Part shown: piece after piece, positions 35,191 through 44,412 of the stretch
Layout: each line of letters opens with the position of its first letter
Position numbering within the stretch: the first letter of the stretch is position 1
From: Rugosimonospora africana
Lineage (GTDB): Bacteria; Actinomycetota; Actinomycetes; Mycobacteriales; Micromonosporaceae
Direction of reading: 5' to 3'
Assembly: GCF_016862975.1 (NCBI RefSeq)
Contig: NZ_BONZ01000045.1
Span: 62,001-126,000 of the forward strand
Length of the DNA: 64,000 bases
Program-made: the position numbers and the translations under genes
Notes under the pieces: generated by a model
What the model was told of the DNA's origin: nothing
The model's input: the letters and a program-made list of their open reading frames with translations, nothing else
Database searches by the model: none

Positions 35191-36360
35191 TCAACTCGAT
35201 GCTGTGGGGAGGGCTCGTTCCTCGATGCCGGCGCCGTCGAGCCAGCGGTAGAACGTCCGGTGCTTCGGCGCGTACGACCACCCGAGGGGCTCACTGTAGC
35301 TGCTGCCGAAGTCGGTGTGCGACGGTGGGCTGGCGAGGCTGACGTCCGGCGCGTGGGCCACGACCCTCCCATTCAGCGAGAGGACGAGGGAACCGTTGCC
35401 GTCGGTCAGCGCGACGAGGCAAGCCGACTCGGGGTCGTAGTGCAGCTCGCCCTTGACCTCACCGTACTGGTTGCGGGGGAACACGTCGCAGTCCACGAAG
35501 AAGCTGGGCTCCAGCCACCGGTTCGCGTCGGAGGCCAAGGGTAGCTGCGGGATCTCGAAGAAGGCCAGTTGCCGGTACTCGTAGGAGGCGGCTTCGTCTT
35601 CGTCCAGCGCGTCCACACTGTCATCCAAGGCGAGCACGAACGTCCGGTCATCGATGAACGCGCATGGTCGGTCCCAGTTGTACCCGAAGGCCGTTCCAAC
35701 CGGGATGCTGGTCGGCTCGTAGCCGGTCAGGAACGCCTCGGTGGAGAAGACCCGCACCATGTCCACGGGCGACCACACCCAGCCGTTGCTGAGGAAGTGG
35801 CGTGAGTCCGGCGAGACGTGCAACAGCGAGTGGAAGTAGTCGATGTAGTTCCTTCGGTCGTAGACCTTGTGGCCCTGCTCGTTCAGCCGCCCAGAGTCGC
35901 GGATGAATACCTCACGCTCGGTCAGGTTCTCACCGGTCTCAGCGTCGAAGACGTCCAGTCGGTTCCATTGCGTCTGCGCGAGCAGCAGCGTACGTCCATC
36001 CCAGTCGAGAAAGCCGATCGAGTAGCTGGACACATCCGAGTGGTAGTCGGCACGGCAGAACCCGCGCGCCCTTCCGGTCGTAGTGTTGATCAGCGTCGCG
36101 TTGAGGCCGAACCGTTCGGTCACGCACACCCACGGGCCGTGGACGTACAGCCGGATCTCCAGTTCCTTGCCTTTCAGCCGTCCGTCGCCCGTGCTGTGTC
36201 CGACCTCACCGATGTCCGCGGCCTCAGCGATGACCTCGGCGTGTGTGCTTCCGGTGCCCGCCCTCAACAGTTGGCCGTCAGCGAACAGGAAGTAGGAGTG
36301 CGCGACTCGGTCATCTGGCGCAATCGCCCGTACGCGCCGGCCCGAAAGGTCCTTTCCCAC
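35191..36360 (-). CDS. Hypothetical beta-propeller-like protein
   Basis: 389 residues from a GTG at 36360; the frame is open to 36513 but the added stretch is Arg/Pro-rich and shadow-like. The sequence alternates short strands with repeated elements such as WVCVTERFGLNATLINTTTG, HSLLHVSPDSRHFLSNGWVW and GRTLLLAQTQWNRLDVFDAETG, reminiscent of WD40/quinoprotein-type blades. No signal peptide or catalytic motif is recognised. Function unknown. Confidence 0.7.
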   Translation of the reverse strand: MGKDLSGRRVRAIAPDDRVAHSYFLFADGQLLRAGTGSTHAEVIAEAADIGEVGHSTGDGRLKGKELEIRLYVHGPWVCVTERFGLNATLINTTTGRARGFCRADYHSDVSSYSIGFLDWDGRTLLLAQTQWNRLDVFDAETGENLTEREVFIRDSGRLNEQGHKVYDRRNYIDYFHSLLHVSPDSRHFLSNGWVWSPVDMVRVFSTEAFLTGYEPTSIPVGTAFGYNWDRPCAFIDDRTFVLALDDSVDALDEDEAASYEYRQLAFFEIPQLPLASDANRWLEPSFFVDCDVFPRNQYGEVKGELHYDPESACLVALTDGNGSLVLSLNGRVVAHAPDVSLASPPSHTDFGSSYSEPLGWSYAPKHRTFYRWLDGAGIEERALPTASS

Positions 36361-36581
36361 TGGGATATTGCACCAGAGTGCGTGACCCTGTGGCCAGGGG
36401 CGGGCCCGTGGAGACGGCGAAAGGCCCGTCTCTATGGTGAACCGATGGCGTTCTGGAGGATTTCCGCGAGCATGGGGGCACCCCACCCCGTGAGGCTGCG
36501 GAACGGCCCCCACTGCGCGGAACTCCCTCGGCAGTTCAATGCATTCTTCATCAGTTCAACTCCGCACACCCGGGATGAGAC

Positions 36582-38810
36582 GTGACCGTACCCGCTTTCC
36601 GTGACCCCGCCCTCACCCCCGAGCAGAGAGCGGACGACCTCCTCAGCCGCCTCACGCTGGAGGAGAAGGCGGGCCAGATCACGCAGTACTTCTATGTCAT
36701 CGACCCCGAAGCCGCCGACGAGCAGGCACGCGTCGTGGAAGACGCGATCAGAACGGGCCGTGCCGGTTCTGTGCTGTTCGTTCGCGACGCAAGCGTCGCC
36801 AACCGCCTTCAGCGCATTGCCATCGAGGAGAGCCGGCACGGCATTCCGCTCCTACTCGGCTTCGACGTCATTCATGGCCTTCGCACGATCTTTCCAGTAC
36901 CGATCGCGTTGGCGGCCACCTGGTCGCCTGAGGTGATCGAGCGAGCACAGTCTGTCGCCGCGCGCGAGGCCCGTGCTGTCGGCATCCACTGGACATTCGC
37001 GCCGATGGTCGACATCGCGCGCGATCCTCGGTGGGGGCGGATGGTCGAAGGGGCAGGAGAGGACCCCGTGCTGGGTGCCGCGGTCGCGGCGGCCCAGGTG
37101 CGCGGCTTCCAGGGCGACCTCAGCGCTGAACACGTCATCGCCGGGCCCAAGCACTTCGCCGGGTACGGCGCGGCGCGCGGCGGACGCGACTACGACGACG
37201 CCGAGATCTCCGACTCCGAACTGTGGAACGTCTATCTTCCGCCCTTCCAAGCCGCGGTCGACGCCGGCGCGGGCAACGTCATGAGTGCCTACATGGACCT
37301 GAACGGCGTGCCCGCCTCGGGCAACAACTGGCTTCTCACGGATGTCCTTCGCGACCACCTGGGTTTCGACGGATTCGTCGTCTCCGACGCCGACGCGGTC
37401 CGCTCGTTGCGGACGCAGCACTTCGCTCGCGATCTGACCGACGCGGGCGCTCGCGCCCTCAGCGCCGGGCTGGACATGGAAATGTGCATGGCCGACCCCG
37501 CGTTCGGGCATCTGCCCGAGGCTGTCGCGGCGGGACGCGTCGCGGAGGCGGCGATCGACACCGCCGTTCGAAGGGTGCTGATCGCGAAGCTGCGGATGGG
37601 TCTGTTCGAGAACCCGTTCACCGACGAGGTCGCCTCAACCTCCGTCGTGACCGCTCCCGAGCACAAGGCACTCGCACGCGCCACGGCCGAACAGAGTCTC
37701 GTCCTTCTGAAGAACGATGCACAGACACTGCCGCTGGACGCGGCTCGCCTCGCGTCGGTCGCCGTGATCGGCCAACTCGCCGCGAGCAAGAGGGACACGC
37801 TCGGGCCGTGGGTGTTCGACCACGACACCGAGGAAGTTGTCACGATCCTCGATGGGCTGCGACAGCGACTCGGTGATTCGGTGGCCGTCGAATACGCGCC
37901 AGGTGTGGGAATTCCCCGACGACTGGTCCCGTCGTTCTTCGACAACCAGGATCCGAGCGTGGAAGAGACAGCCGACGACCACGACGACGAAGCCGAGCTG
38001 CGTCGCGCCGTCGGCGTGGCCGAGGCATCGGATGTGGCAGTCGTCGTGGTCGGGCAGCGGCAGAACCAGGCAGGCGAATTCGCCTCTGCCTCGACGCTCG
38101 ACCTACCTGGCCGCCAGGTCGAGCAGCTCGAGCGAATCGTCGCGACGGGAACGCCCGTCGTGCTCGTCGTGATGACCGGCCGGCCGGTGGACCTCCGCTT
38201 CGCGGAGAAGAACGTCAGTGCGATCCTGCAGGTCTGGTATCCAGGCACACGAGGCGGAGAGGCGGTTGCCGCCACGATTCTCGGCGACGTCACACCGGCC
38301 GGAAAGCTGCCGTTCACCTGGCCCCGTCACGTCGGGCACGTGCCGATGATCTACTCGCACAACCGCACATTCAAGCCAGCGGACCAGGGGCGACGCTATT
38401 GGGACGAGGAGAGCACCCCGCTCTACGTTTTTGGGCACGGGCTGTCCTACGCCCGCTTCGAGTACTCCAACTTGCGCCTCGACGCCGAGCGGATTCGCGT
38501 GGGGCAGTCGACGGTGGTCACCGTCGACGTCAGCAACGTCTCGACGCGTGATGCGGACGAGGTCGTGCAGCTCTACATTCACCAGCGGTACGGCACGTCC
38601 TCGCGCCCACTGCGCCAGCTCGTCGGTTTCCAGCGCGTCACAGTCGAGGCGGGCAACATGCGCACGGTTCGCTTCCCGCTCGGACCGGACGAACTCAGTT
38701 ACTGGAGTGCGGCGACACGCGGCAGGGTCCAAGACGCGACGACTGTCGACATCTGGGTCGGCGGAAGCTCTGCTGCCGACCTCGGCACGGTACTCGAAGT
38801 GACCGGTTAG
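36582..38810 (+). CDS. bglX: Beta-glucosidase, GH3 family
   Basis: 742 residues from GTG, no signal peptide, so cytosolic. The GH3 N-domain (~1-330) has GPKHFAGYGAARGGRDY and the nucleophile Asp269 in GFVVSDADAV. The C-domain (~370-600) has SLVLLKNDAQTLPL and VWYPGTRGGEAVA. A fibronectin-like FnIII tail ends the protein (VDVSNVSTRDADEVVQLYI). This three-domain layout matches BglX-type enzymes that remove glucose from beta-glucosides or, in some members, xylosides. It would process imported beta-glucan fragments. Confidence 0.92.
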   Translation: MTVPAFRDPALTPEQRADDLLSRLTLEEKAGQITQYFYVIDPEAADEQARVVEDAIRTGRAGSVLFVRDASVANRLQRIAIEESRHGIPLLLGFDVIHGLRTIFPVPIALAATWSPEVIERAQSVAAREARAVGIHWTFAPMVDIARDPRWGRMVEGAGEDPVLGAAVAAAQVRGFQGDLSAEHVIAGPKHFAGYGAARGGRDYDDAEISDSELWNVYLPPFQAAVDAGAGNVMSAYMDLNGVPASGNNWLLTDVLRDHLGFDGFVVSDADAVRSLRTQHFARDLTDAGARALSAGLDMEMCMADPAFGHLPEAVAAGRVAEAAIDTAVRRVLIAKLRMGLFENPFTDEVASTSVVTAPEHKALARATAEQSLVLLKNDAQTLPLDAARLASVAVIGQLAASKRDTLGPWVFDHDTEEVVTILDGLRQRLGDSVAVEYAPGVGIPRRLVPSFFDNQDPSVEETADDHDDEAELRRAVGVAEASDVAVVVVGQRQNQAGEFASASTLDLPGRQVEQLERIVATGTPVVLVVMTGRPVDLRFAEKNVSAILQVWYPGTRGGEAVAATILGDVTPAGKLPFTWPRHVGHVPMIYSHNRTFKPADQGRRYWDEESTPLYVFGHGLSYARFEYSNLRLDAERIRVGQSTVVTVDVSNVSTRDADEVVQLYIHQRYGTSSRPLRQLVGFQRVTVEAGNMRTVRFPLGPDELSYWSAATRGRVQDATTVDIWVGGSSAADLGTVLEVTG

Positions 38811-38840
38811 CCGAGCGGCAACCGACTTTCCATGCTTCGC

Positions 38841-38871
38841 CGGCTGGGGATGACATGAAAGCTCCCAGCCG
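38841..38871 (+). terminator. Terminator hairpin after GH3
   Basis: CGGCTGGG (38841-38848) pairs with CCCAGCCG (38864-38871) 30 bp after the stop codon. Confidence 0.5.
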
Positions 38872-38954
38872 CCGGAGCGTGCGGGCGTCGGCCGTCGGGG
38901 TCATGACGGCGGCGAGATGAACCCAGTTGACCATCCTTCCGTTACGGTAGCGGC

Positions 38955-39758
38955 ATGTCAGCTACCGGCATCCCGCGGCGCGACCTCGCGCTGACCTGGC
39001 TCGGTCAGGCCGGAGTCGTCGTCGACGACCTCCAGACCCGGGTCGTCATCGACCCGTTCATCGCCCCGTCCTCCGGCCGGGCCGTGCCCGCGCCCGATCC
39101 CGCCACGCTCCCGATCGACGACGTCGACGCCGTCCTGTGCACCCACGAGCACAATGACCACCTCCACCCCGACTCGCTGCGTCTGATCCGGCGAAGGTCA
39201 CCCCGGGCAGTGATCGTCGTCCCCGAACCGCTCAGGGCCGCCGTCGAGCGCGAGCTGGGCGGCGACGTGGTCGGCGCGCGCGTCGACGCGCCGGTGTGGA
39301 TCGGCAATCTCGAGATCGTCCCGCTCCCCGCGTGGCACGCGGTCAACACCGGCGAGCCGATCGGCGACGGGTCGACGGCGCACGAACCCGCGCGCTTCCT
39401 CGGCTATGCGATCAAGGCCGGCAGCCACGTCCTGTTCCACGCCGGCGACACGGTCCGCAGCCCCCGGCACGTGGACGACCTCAAACGGCTCGGCGTGACG
39501 GTCGCGCTGCTGCCGATCAACGGCCGGGACGCTGAACGCGAGGCACAGAACATCGTCGGGAACCTCACGGCCGCCGAGGCCGTGGAGCTCGCGCGCGACG
39601 CCCAGGTCAAGGTCCTGGTCCCGATCCACTACGACATGTTCGAGGCCAACTTCGGAGATCCGTCGCATGCCAAGCGGGCCGCCGACGGAACGGGAGTGCA
39701 CGTACTCGAGCTCACACGCTACGAGCCGACGGCGATCACCGTACCCGGCGCCAGCTGA
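38955..39758 (+). CDS. UlaG-like metallo-beta-lactamase-fold hydrolase
   Basis: 267 residues. The fold starts LTWLGQAGVVVD and carries THEHNDHLHPDSL (HxHxDH-type zinc site), FHAGDTV and a final VPIHYDMFEANFGD. This set is that of UlaG (L-ascorbate-6-phosphate lactonase) and related COG2220 enzymes. The physiological substrate is unknown; no ula phosphotransferase genes are nearby. The ATG follows TACGGT (38943-38948) by 6 bp, so the mRNA is probably leaderless. Confidence 0.88.
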   Translation: MSATGIPRRDLALTWLGQAGVVVDDLQTRVVIDPFIAPSSGRAVPAPDPATLPIDDVDAVLCTHEHNDHLHPDSLRLIRRRSPRAVIVVPEPLRAAVERELGGDVVGARVDAPVWIGNLEIVPLPAWHAVNTGEPIGDGSTAHEPARFLGYAIKAGSHVLFHAGDTVRSPRHVDDLKRLGVTVALLPINGRDAEREAQNIVGNLTAAEAVELARDAQVKVLVPIHYDMFEANFGDPSHAKRAADGTGVHVLELTRYEPTAITVPGAS

Positions 39759-39770
39759 CCGGACCCCGAC

Positions 39771-40010
39771 CTACCTGTTCACCGGGCCCTGATCCGCGGT
39801 CACCACGCGCGCCGAGCGCCCCGCGGCGGCGACCAGGTCACCGGGCCGCAGTTGCCTGCCGAGTTGGGTTTCCACCCGCCCATTCACAGTGACCCAACCG
39901 ACCTCGACCATGACCTTGGCGTCGGGCGCGCCCACGGCCAGGCCAGCCAGTTTCAGGAACTGGCCGAGTCGGATCGCGTCGCCGGAGATGGTCACCTCGA
40001 TGATGCGCAC
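39771..40010 (-). CDS. Small S4-domain RNA-binding protein (YbcJ/YaaA-like)
   Basis: 79 residues from a GTG at 40010 (VRIIEVTISGDAIRLGQFLKL). The S4 fold is visible as IRLGQFLKLAGLA ... VEVGWVTVNGRVE ... GRQLRPGDLV. Members bind structured RNA, often ribosomal. The frame extends to a TTG at 40037, but a GACAAT box 7 bp before the GTG favours the shorter form. Confidence 0.8.
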   Translation of the reverse strand: MRIIEVTISGDAIRLGQFLKLAGLAVGAPDAKVMVEVGWVTVNGRVETQLGRQLRPGDLVAAAGRSARVVTADQGPVNR

Positions 40011-40202
40011 GGCTTCGATTGTCCAGTACGGTTTCAAGGCTCAGAGCGCCGATCGCCACGCACACCGGACCATCGGCACCTGTCATCGCTCGGGCTACCG
40101 CGCCGGGACCTCGGGTCGGGTGCGCCGGGTGTCGGTAACCGTGATGCCGGCCAGGACGCCCGTGGTGACGACGGACCGCTCGACGCGGTCCGGGCCCGAT
40201 CG

Positions 40203-41003
40203 TCAGCGCAGGACCACGTAGGCGATCGCCGGGTAGGTGGCGACGAACGCCCAGACGAAGTCGTTGAGACCCATGATGATCGCGCAGGACGCGTGAAACA
40301 CGACACCCCAGACCAGGAAGTACGGCAGCCAGCCGGCCGGGCAGAGCAGCACCAGTGGGAACGCCGCCTCCGAGGCGCAGAACAAGCGCGAGCACCACAG
40401 CGCGGTGCGCCGGTGCGAGTCGAACCACCGGGCCAGCGATCGATTGCCGTACGAGAGCGTCCCCAGCACACCGGTCAACGCGCTGCCGTCCCACCACGTC
40501 CGCGAGGTCACCTTGTAGATGCCGGCGGTGAAATACGCCAGGCATGCCTGCAGCGCGATGAACCACAGCCCCAAGCGGGCCGCTACGGCGCTGGGGTGCA
40601 CCGCGACCAGGGCGAGCGTGGTGAAGGTGATGAGTACCAGTTGGTCGGCGCCGTCGAGGCCGAACGTGGTGCGCAGGATCAGCATCGACGTGCCCAGTGC
40701 CACCAGCCCCAGCAGCAGCACGTGCACCGGCCCTCCGGTCGGCAGTGCGACCAGCAGCAGGGCCGCGACGAGCCGGAGCGCGACAATCCCCAGGATCCGC
40801 GGAAAGCCGAGCACCCGTCCGATCGCCGCGCCGCTGGCGCCGCCCGCGAACCACGGATGGCGCAGCCGGAACACCGGCCAGCTCATCAGGGACGCGTCGT
40901 CCACCAGCCGCGGTCTGGCAAGCAGTTCCAGCGAGGACACCACCACGCCGACCGAGGCGATCACCTCGACGAAACGCAGGCCGGTCGCTGTATCGACATT
41001 CAT
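40203..41003 (-). CDS. HTTM-like polytopic membrane protein
   Basis: 266 residues with about six to seven hydrophobic segments. The pattern LGLWFIALQACLAYFTAGIYK ... WWDGSALTGVL ... CASEAAFPLVLL is that of HTTM proteins, the membrane part related to vitamin-K-dependent gamma-carboxylase. The ATG overlaps the upstream stop (ATGA). It is the third gene of an operon with 41000-41512 and 41518-42480. Substrate unknown. Confidence 0.78.
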   Translation of the reverse strand: MNVDTATGLRFVEVIASVGVVVSSLELLARPRLVDDASLMSWPVFRLRHPWFAGGASGAAIGRVLGFPRILGIVALRLVAALLLVALPTGGPVHVLLLGLVALGTSMLILRTTFGLDGADQLVLITFTTLALVAVHPSAVAARLGLWFIALQACLAYFTAGIYKVTSRTWWDGSALTGVLGTLSYGNRSLARWFDSHRRTALWCSRLFCASEAAFPLVLLCPAGWLPYFLVWGVVFHASCAIIMGLNDFVWAFVATYPAIAYVVLR

Positions 41004-41512
41004 CGCTCCACCTCGTGGACGTGCGAGATGAACAGTGCTCTCGGCGGCTCGGTCGAGCAGGTGCCGTTCGAGACCGCCAGCAGGAACTGCACCCTCGCGG
41101 GTGCCTGGAGCCTGGCCGCGGTGCTCACGTGGTTGAGCAGGACCAGGTAGCTGACCGAGACCTGGACCGCGGTCCGGGACACCGCCTGGCTCTCCTTGGC
41201 GAGCGTGGTGGCCAGGTCGAACAGCGCCTTGCGGGGACGCCGCGCCGGGTTCCACAGACAGTTCCACCAGGCGCGGTGTGGCAACGGGCTCAGTTCCCGC
41301 CATCGCCCGAACTCGCCGGACGAAGTGGTCGCCCGGACCATGAGATGGAAATCCTTGGTACCGGGGCGTGGTGCGAAGAAGTTGTACTGCGGGACGAGGC
41401 TGAACAGGTCGAGCCGCCGGACCCGGGAAACTCCGGGTTTTATCACTTCGAGTTGGGCGACCGCCGAGACCACGAGCCAGACTCCCAGCAGGACACCGAG
41501 CGCGACGTCCAC
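41000..41512 (-). CDS. Membrane-anchored companion of the HTTM protein
   Basis: 170 residues from a GTG six bases after the upstream stop. One N-terminal membrane helix (VALGVLLGVWLVVSAVAQL) is followed by a soluble domain with SLVPQYNFFAPRPGTKDFHL and RAWWNCLWNPARRPRKALFDL. Proteins with a PxxNFFAPxP motif recur next to HTTM genes in actinomycetes. No enzymatic motif is clear. Confidence 0.7.
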   Translation of the reverse strand: MDVALGVLLGVWLVVSAVAQLEVIKPGVSRVRRLDLFSLVPQYNFFAPRPGTKDFHLMVRATTSSGEFGRWRELSPLPHRAWWNCLWNPARRPRKALFDLATTLAKESQAVSRTAVQVSVSYLVLLNHVSTAARLQAPARVQFLLAVSNGTCSTEPPRALFISHVHEVER

Positions 41513-41517
41513 GGCAA

Positions 41518-42480
41518 TCAGCGGTTCTTGATGAATTCTCGGCGGATCTGCATGAGCTCGCGCGCGGTGGCCTGCGGCCCGATCTTCCGGATCTCCTCGT
41601 CGGTCAGGTGCTGGTCGGCGTTGAAGTCGACGGGCTTGAGGAGGAGTGCGTAGAGCAGCACCATGAGGGCTACCTCGACGAGGTCGGCGTCGCATGGGGC
41701 GGTGACCGGGCCGCCATTCGGGATCGACCCGGCGGCAGCCAGCGCCGCCCGCTCCAGGTCGGTGATCGGCGGGTCGTACTTGAGGATGACCGCGTCGTAG
41801 CCCTCGGCGGCGCCGGGACGTGCGTACTCGACGAGCTGGAACGCGGCCGGGTCCAGGTCGGCGCCGGTGTACGGCAGCGTCGCCACACACATCGACGCGT
41901 CGGCGGGTACGAAGAGATTGCGGGCCAGGGTCCGGTTGCTCATCCGCAACTCGGCGAACACCGGCTGGGCAACGAGTTGGTCCACCGCAGCGGTCAGCGG
42001 AACCATCTTGCGCGTCTCGAACTGGGCGCGCAGCAGGTCGCTGAGTTTCTCGGCGCTGGCCCGATCGGCGGCGGCAGCGGCGCGGGCAGCCTCGATCGTG
42101 CCGCTGCCGGCGCGAGCCAGGAAAAGCGTCAAGGTACCGGGGTTGGTCGACGGGACCGGGTCCTTCTGCGGTACCCGCACGGTGAGCATCTCGACGCCCT
42201 TGACCCGAGCCTCCCGTTCGTAGATCTCGTCGTCTGCGACATGCAGAGCGCCGATGTCGGGCATGATGATTTTCGAGTCGTAGGTCTTCGTGACGAACTG
42301 GTCGTCCGCGGTCGCGGCGGCGGCGGGGCTGGACGCGGCGGCCGCACCGCCGATGACGCCGGCCGCGGCGGCGACCACTACGGCGTCGCGCGCCAGCCGG
42401 AAGGTGTCTCGCCGGGTCGACGACTGGTCCAAGCCGTCGGTCGTGACGGCGTCCCGGTCCCGGTCACGGTCATTGCTCAT
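41518..42480 (-). CDS. Hypothetical protein with a Tat-like leader, HTTM operon
   Basis: 320 residues from the ATG at 42480 (GGGGGA 5 nt upstream). The start has many Asp/Arg (SNDRDRDRDAV) and a possible twin-arginine leader (RRDTFRLARDAVVVAAAAGV ... AAAS). The mature part has no known domain: GALHVADDEIYEREARVKGV near the start, two separated cysteines (SMCVATLP, APCDADLV) and a helical end (LMQIRREFIKNR). First gene of the three-gene HTTM operon. Confidence 0.7.
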   Translation of the reverse strand: MSNDRDRDRDAVTTDGLDQSSTRRDTFRLARDAVVVAAAAGVIGGAAAASSPAAAATADDQFVTKTYDSKIIMPDIGALHVADDEIYEREARVKGVEMLTVRVPQKDPVPSTNPGTLTLFLARAGSGTIEAARAAAAADRASAEKLSDLLRAQFETRKMVPLTAAVDQLVAQPVFAELRMSNRTLARNLFVPADASMCVATLPYTGADLDPAAFQLVEYARPGAAEGYDAVILKYDPPITDLERAALAAAGSIPNGGPVTAPCDADLVEVALMVLLYALLLKPVDFNADQHLTDEEIRKIGPQATARELMQIRREFIKNR

Positions 42481-42627
42481 GGCGTCCCCCAGATTCGGAT
42501 GAAGGGTCGGAGGTAGCCGACCGCCACCCAGCATCGGACGGGCGACACCGCGCGAACAGAGCCACTATCCGTAGCACTTGTGAGGCGTAGTGGTCCGGTC
42601 TCGAGGCACCAAGACTCGACGAACGGC

Positions 42628-42645
42628 TGGGAGAGCGCTCTCCAA
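42628..42645. promoter_or_regulatory. LacI operator upstream of the beta-glucan regulator
   Basis: TGGGAGAGCGCTCTCCAA, an 18-bp near-perfect palindrome, ends 9 bp before the TATAAC box of the LacI gene. It fits autoregulation. The same motif recurs at 45935 and 49759. Confidence 0.8.
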
Positions 42646-42654
42646 TCTCTGTGC

Positions 42655-42670
42655 TATAACTGGCGTTGTG
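42655..42670 (+). promoter_or_regulatory. Leaderless promoter box of the LacI gene
   Basis: TATAAC at 42655-42660 is followed by 7 bp and the GTG at 42668, and fixes this start over the ORF start at 42590. Confidence 0.6.
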
Positions 42671-43711
42671 ACCGCGGATCCCCCGCCCCTGCAAGCCCGA
42701 ACCTTGGATCACGTAGCGCAGGTCGCTGGAGTGTCCCGGGCGACCGTGTCCAGGGTCATCAACCAGACCCGCAACGTGGATCCGGAGATCCAGCGGATCG
42801 TCAACGAGGCCATCGCCGCCACCGGATATGTGCCCAACCGGGCGGCCCGGTCGCTGGTCACCCGGCGCACCGGCCTGGTCGCCCTGGCCGTCTCGATGGA
42901 CGGGGCCTTCGAGGAGCCGTTCATGGGACAGGTCTTCGCGGATTCGTTCTTCGGCAGGGCGCTCAACGGCGTGATGCGGTTCCTGCGCTCGCACGACGGG
43001 CACCTCGTGCTCATGCTCGTGGACTCCGCCGAGACCCGCGGGCAGCTGATGGGCTACCTGCGTCAGGGTGAGATCGACGGTTGCCTGGTCATCTCCCTCA
43101 ACGCCCAGGACCCGTTGCCCGAAATGCTCGCCGACGCCGGCCTGCCCGCGGTGCTGTTCGCCCGGCCGTCGCGACCCATGCCGCTGAGCTACGTCGACGT
43201 CAACCACCACCTGGGCACGAAGCTGGCCGCCGACCGGCTGGTGGCCCACGGCTGCCGCCGGATCGCCACCATCGCCGGGCCACAGCAGGCGGTGGCCGGC
43301 CAGGATCGGCTCCAGGGAGTCAACGCGGCGATGGCCGTGCACGGCAACCCGTACCTGCCGTGGGAGGAGGGCGACTTCACGGTCGCGGGCGGCGCGGCGG
43401 CGATGGAGCGGCTGTTGGCCCGCAATCCCGATCTCGATGGACTGTTCGTCGCCAACGACCTGATGGCGCAGGGTGCGCTGGCCGTGCTGCACCAGCGGGG
43501 CCTGCGGATACCCGAGGACGTCGCGGTGGTCGGCTTCGACGACAGCGCGGCGGCACTGGCCTGCCGCCCCATGCTGACCACCGTGCGCCAGCCGGTGGAG
43601 GACATGGCCGCCGAGATGACCCAGATGCTGTTGCGCCGGATCGAGGAGCCGGGCCAGCGACCCACGTCGGTCATCTTCGAGCCAGTGCTGGTGGTCCGCG
43701 ATTCGGCCTGA
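42668..43711 (+). CDS. LacI-family regulator of the beta-glucan island
   Basis: 347 residues. The HTH is LDHVAQVAGVSRATVSRVIN with hinge PNRAARSLVTRR. The effector domain ends [20 protein letters not shown]. An operator of the TTGGAGAGCGCTCTCCAA type lies before this gene and before both reverse-strand glucanase genes downstream. It probably represses them until a beta-glucan oligosaccharide binds. The motif resembles, but is longer than, the TGGGAGCGCTCCCA box of CebR/CelR cellulose regulators. Confidence 0.9.
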   Translation: MTADPPPLQARTLDHVAQVAGVSRATVSRVINQTRNVDPEIQRIVNEAIAATGYVPNRAARSLVTRRTGLVALAVSMDGAFEEPFMGQVFADSFFGRALNGVMRFLRSHDGHLVLMLVDSAETRGQLMGYLRQGEIDGCLVISLNAQDPLPEMLADAGLPAVLFARPSRPMPLSYVDVNHHLGTKLAADRLVAHGCRRIATIAGPQQAVAGQDRLQGVNAAMAVHGNPYLPWEEGDFTVAGGAAAMERLLARNPDLDGLFVANDLMAQGALAVLHQRGLRIPEDVAVVGFDDSAAALACRPMLTTVRQPVEDMAAEMTQMLLRRIEEPGQRPTSVIFEPVLVVRDSA

Positions 43712-43722
43712 ACGGCCACGTG

Positions 43723-43755
43723 GGCGGGCCGCCGCGCCCCGTCCGGCGGCCCGCC
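43723..43755. terminator. Terminator hairpin
   Basis: GGCGGGCCGCC (43723-43733) pairs perfectly with GGCGGCCCGCC (43745-43755), between the convergent LacI and lipoprotein genes. Confidence 0.7.
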
Positions 43756-43797
43756 GTCGCTATGGAGCGTGCCGGTGGCTGGGCAGGATCGGTGTGC

Positions 43798-44343
43798 TCA
43801 GCTCTCCGTCCAGCAGTCCATGATGACCACCGCGACGGCCGCGGCCAGTTGACGTCGCGTGGTCGGCGGCTGGCCGAACCGTGCGGGCAGTCCGCCGACA
43901 TCGACCCGCAGCACCTTGCGGTCCTTGCGAACAACCATCGAGCCGTCCTGGCTCTGGTACGCGTCCTGGCCGATGCCGGCCAACTGCGCGGATCCCGCCC
44001 AGGAGGTGCGCACCGAGCCGAAGAACGCGTCGGTACCGGCGTCATCGGCGAATTCGGTCACCGACAACGCCATGGTTCCGGCGGGGTACGTGTAGTCGCA
44101 GGAGTATTCGTTGCCTCTCAGCGTGCCGGCGACCGGACGGCTGGTGGGCAGCCCGACCGCGGTGGCGATGTCCTCCTGCGCCTCGTCTGAGCAGATGAGT
44201 CGGCCGGTCGCGGAGACGCCCGCGGCGGAAGCACCGGCGGACACGGCGGCCCCGGGTGCGGCGACGTGCCGGTCGGGCCCGCAGCCGGCCACGGTGACGG
44301 TCAGCGCCACCAGGACGACCAGGCGTCCCAGCTTCGATGTCAT
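43798..44343 (-). CDS. Secreted lipoprotein of unknown function
   Basis: 181 residues from ATG with AAGGGAG upstream. Lipobox VAGC follows a short signal peptide. The mature domain resembles DUF3558-type mycolic/actinobacterial lipoproteins in having paired cysteines (LICSDEA ... YSCDYTYPAG) and a C-terminal MDCW. It is downstream of the DUF1996 gene on the same strand (69 bp). Confidence 0.75.
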   Translation of the reverse strand: MTSKLGRLVVLVALTVTVAGCGPDRHVAAPGAAVSAGASAAGVSATGRLICSDEAQEDIATAVGLPTSRPVAGTLRGNEYSCDYTYPAGTMALSVTEFADDAGTDAFFGSVRTSWAGSAQLAGIGQDAYQSQDGSMVVRKDRKVLRVDVGGLPARFGQPPTTRRQLAAAVAVVIMDCWTES

Positions 44344-44412
44344 CGGTACTCCCTTGTCCGGCGCAGGCGCTGACCGGTCCGTCCGACCGGCCAGCGCCCG
44401 CGCCTCCGACGC

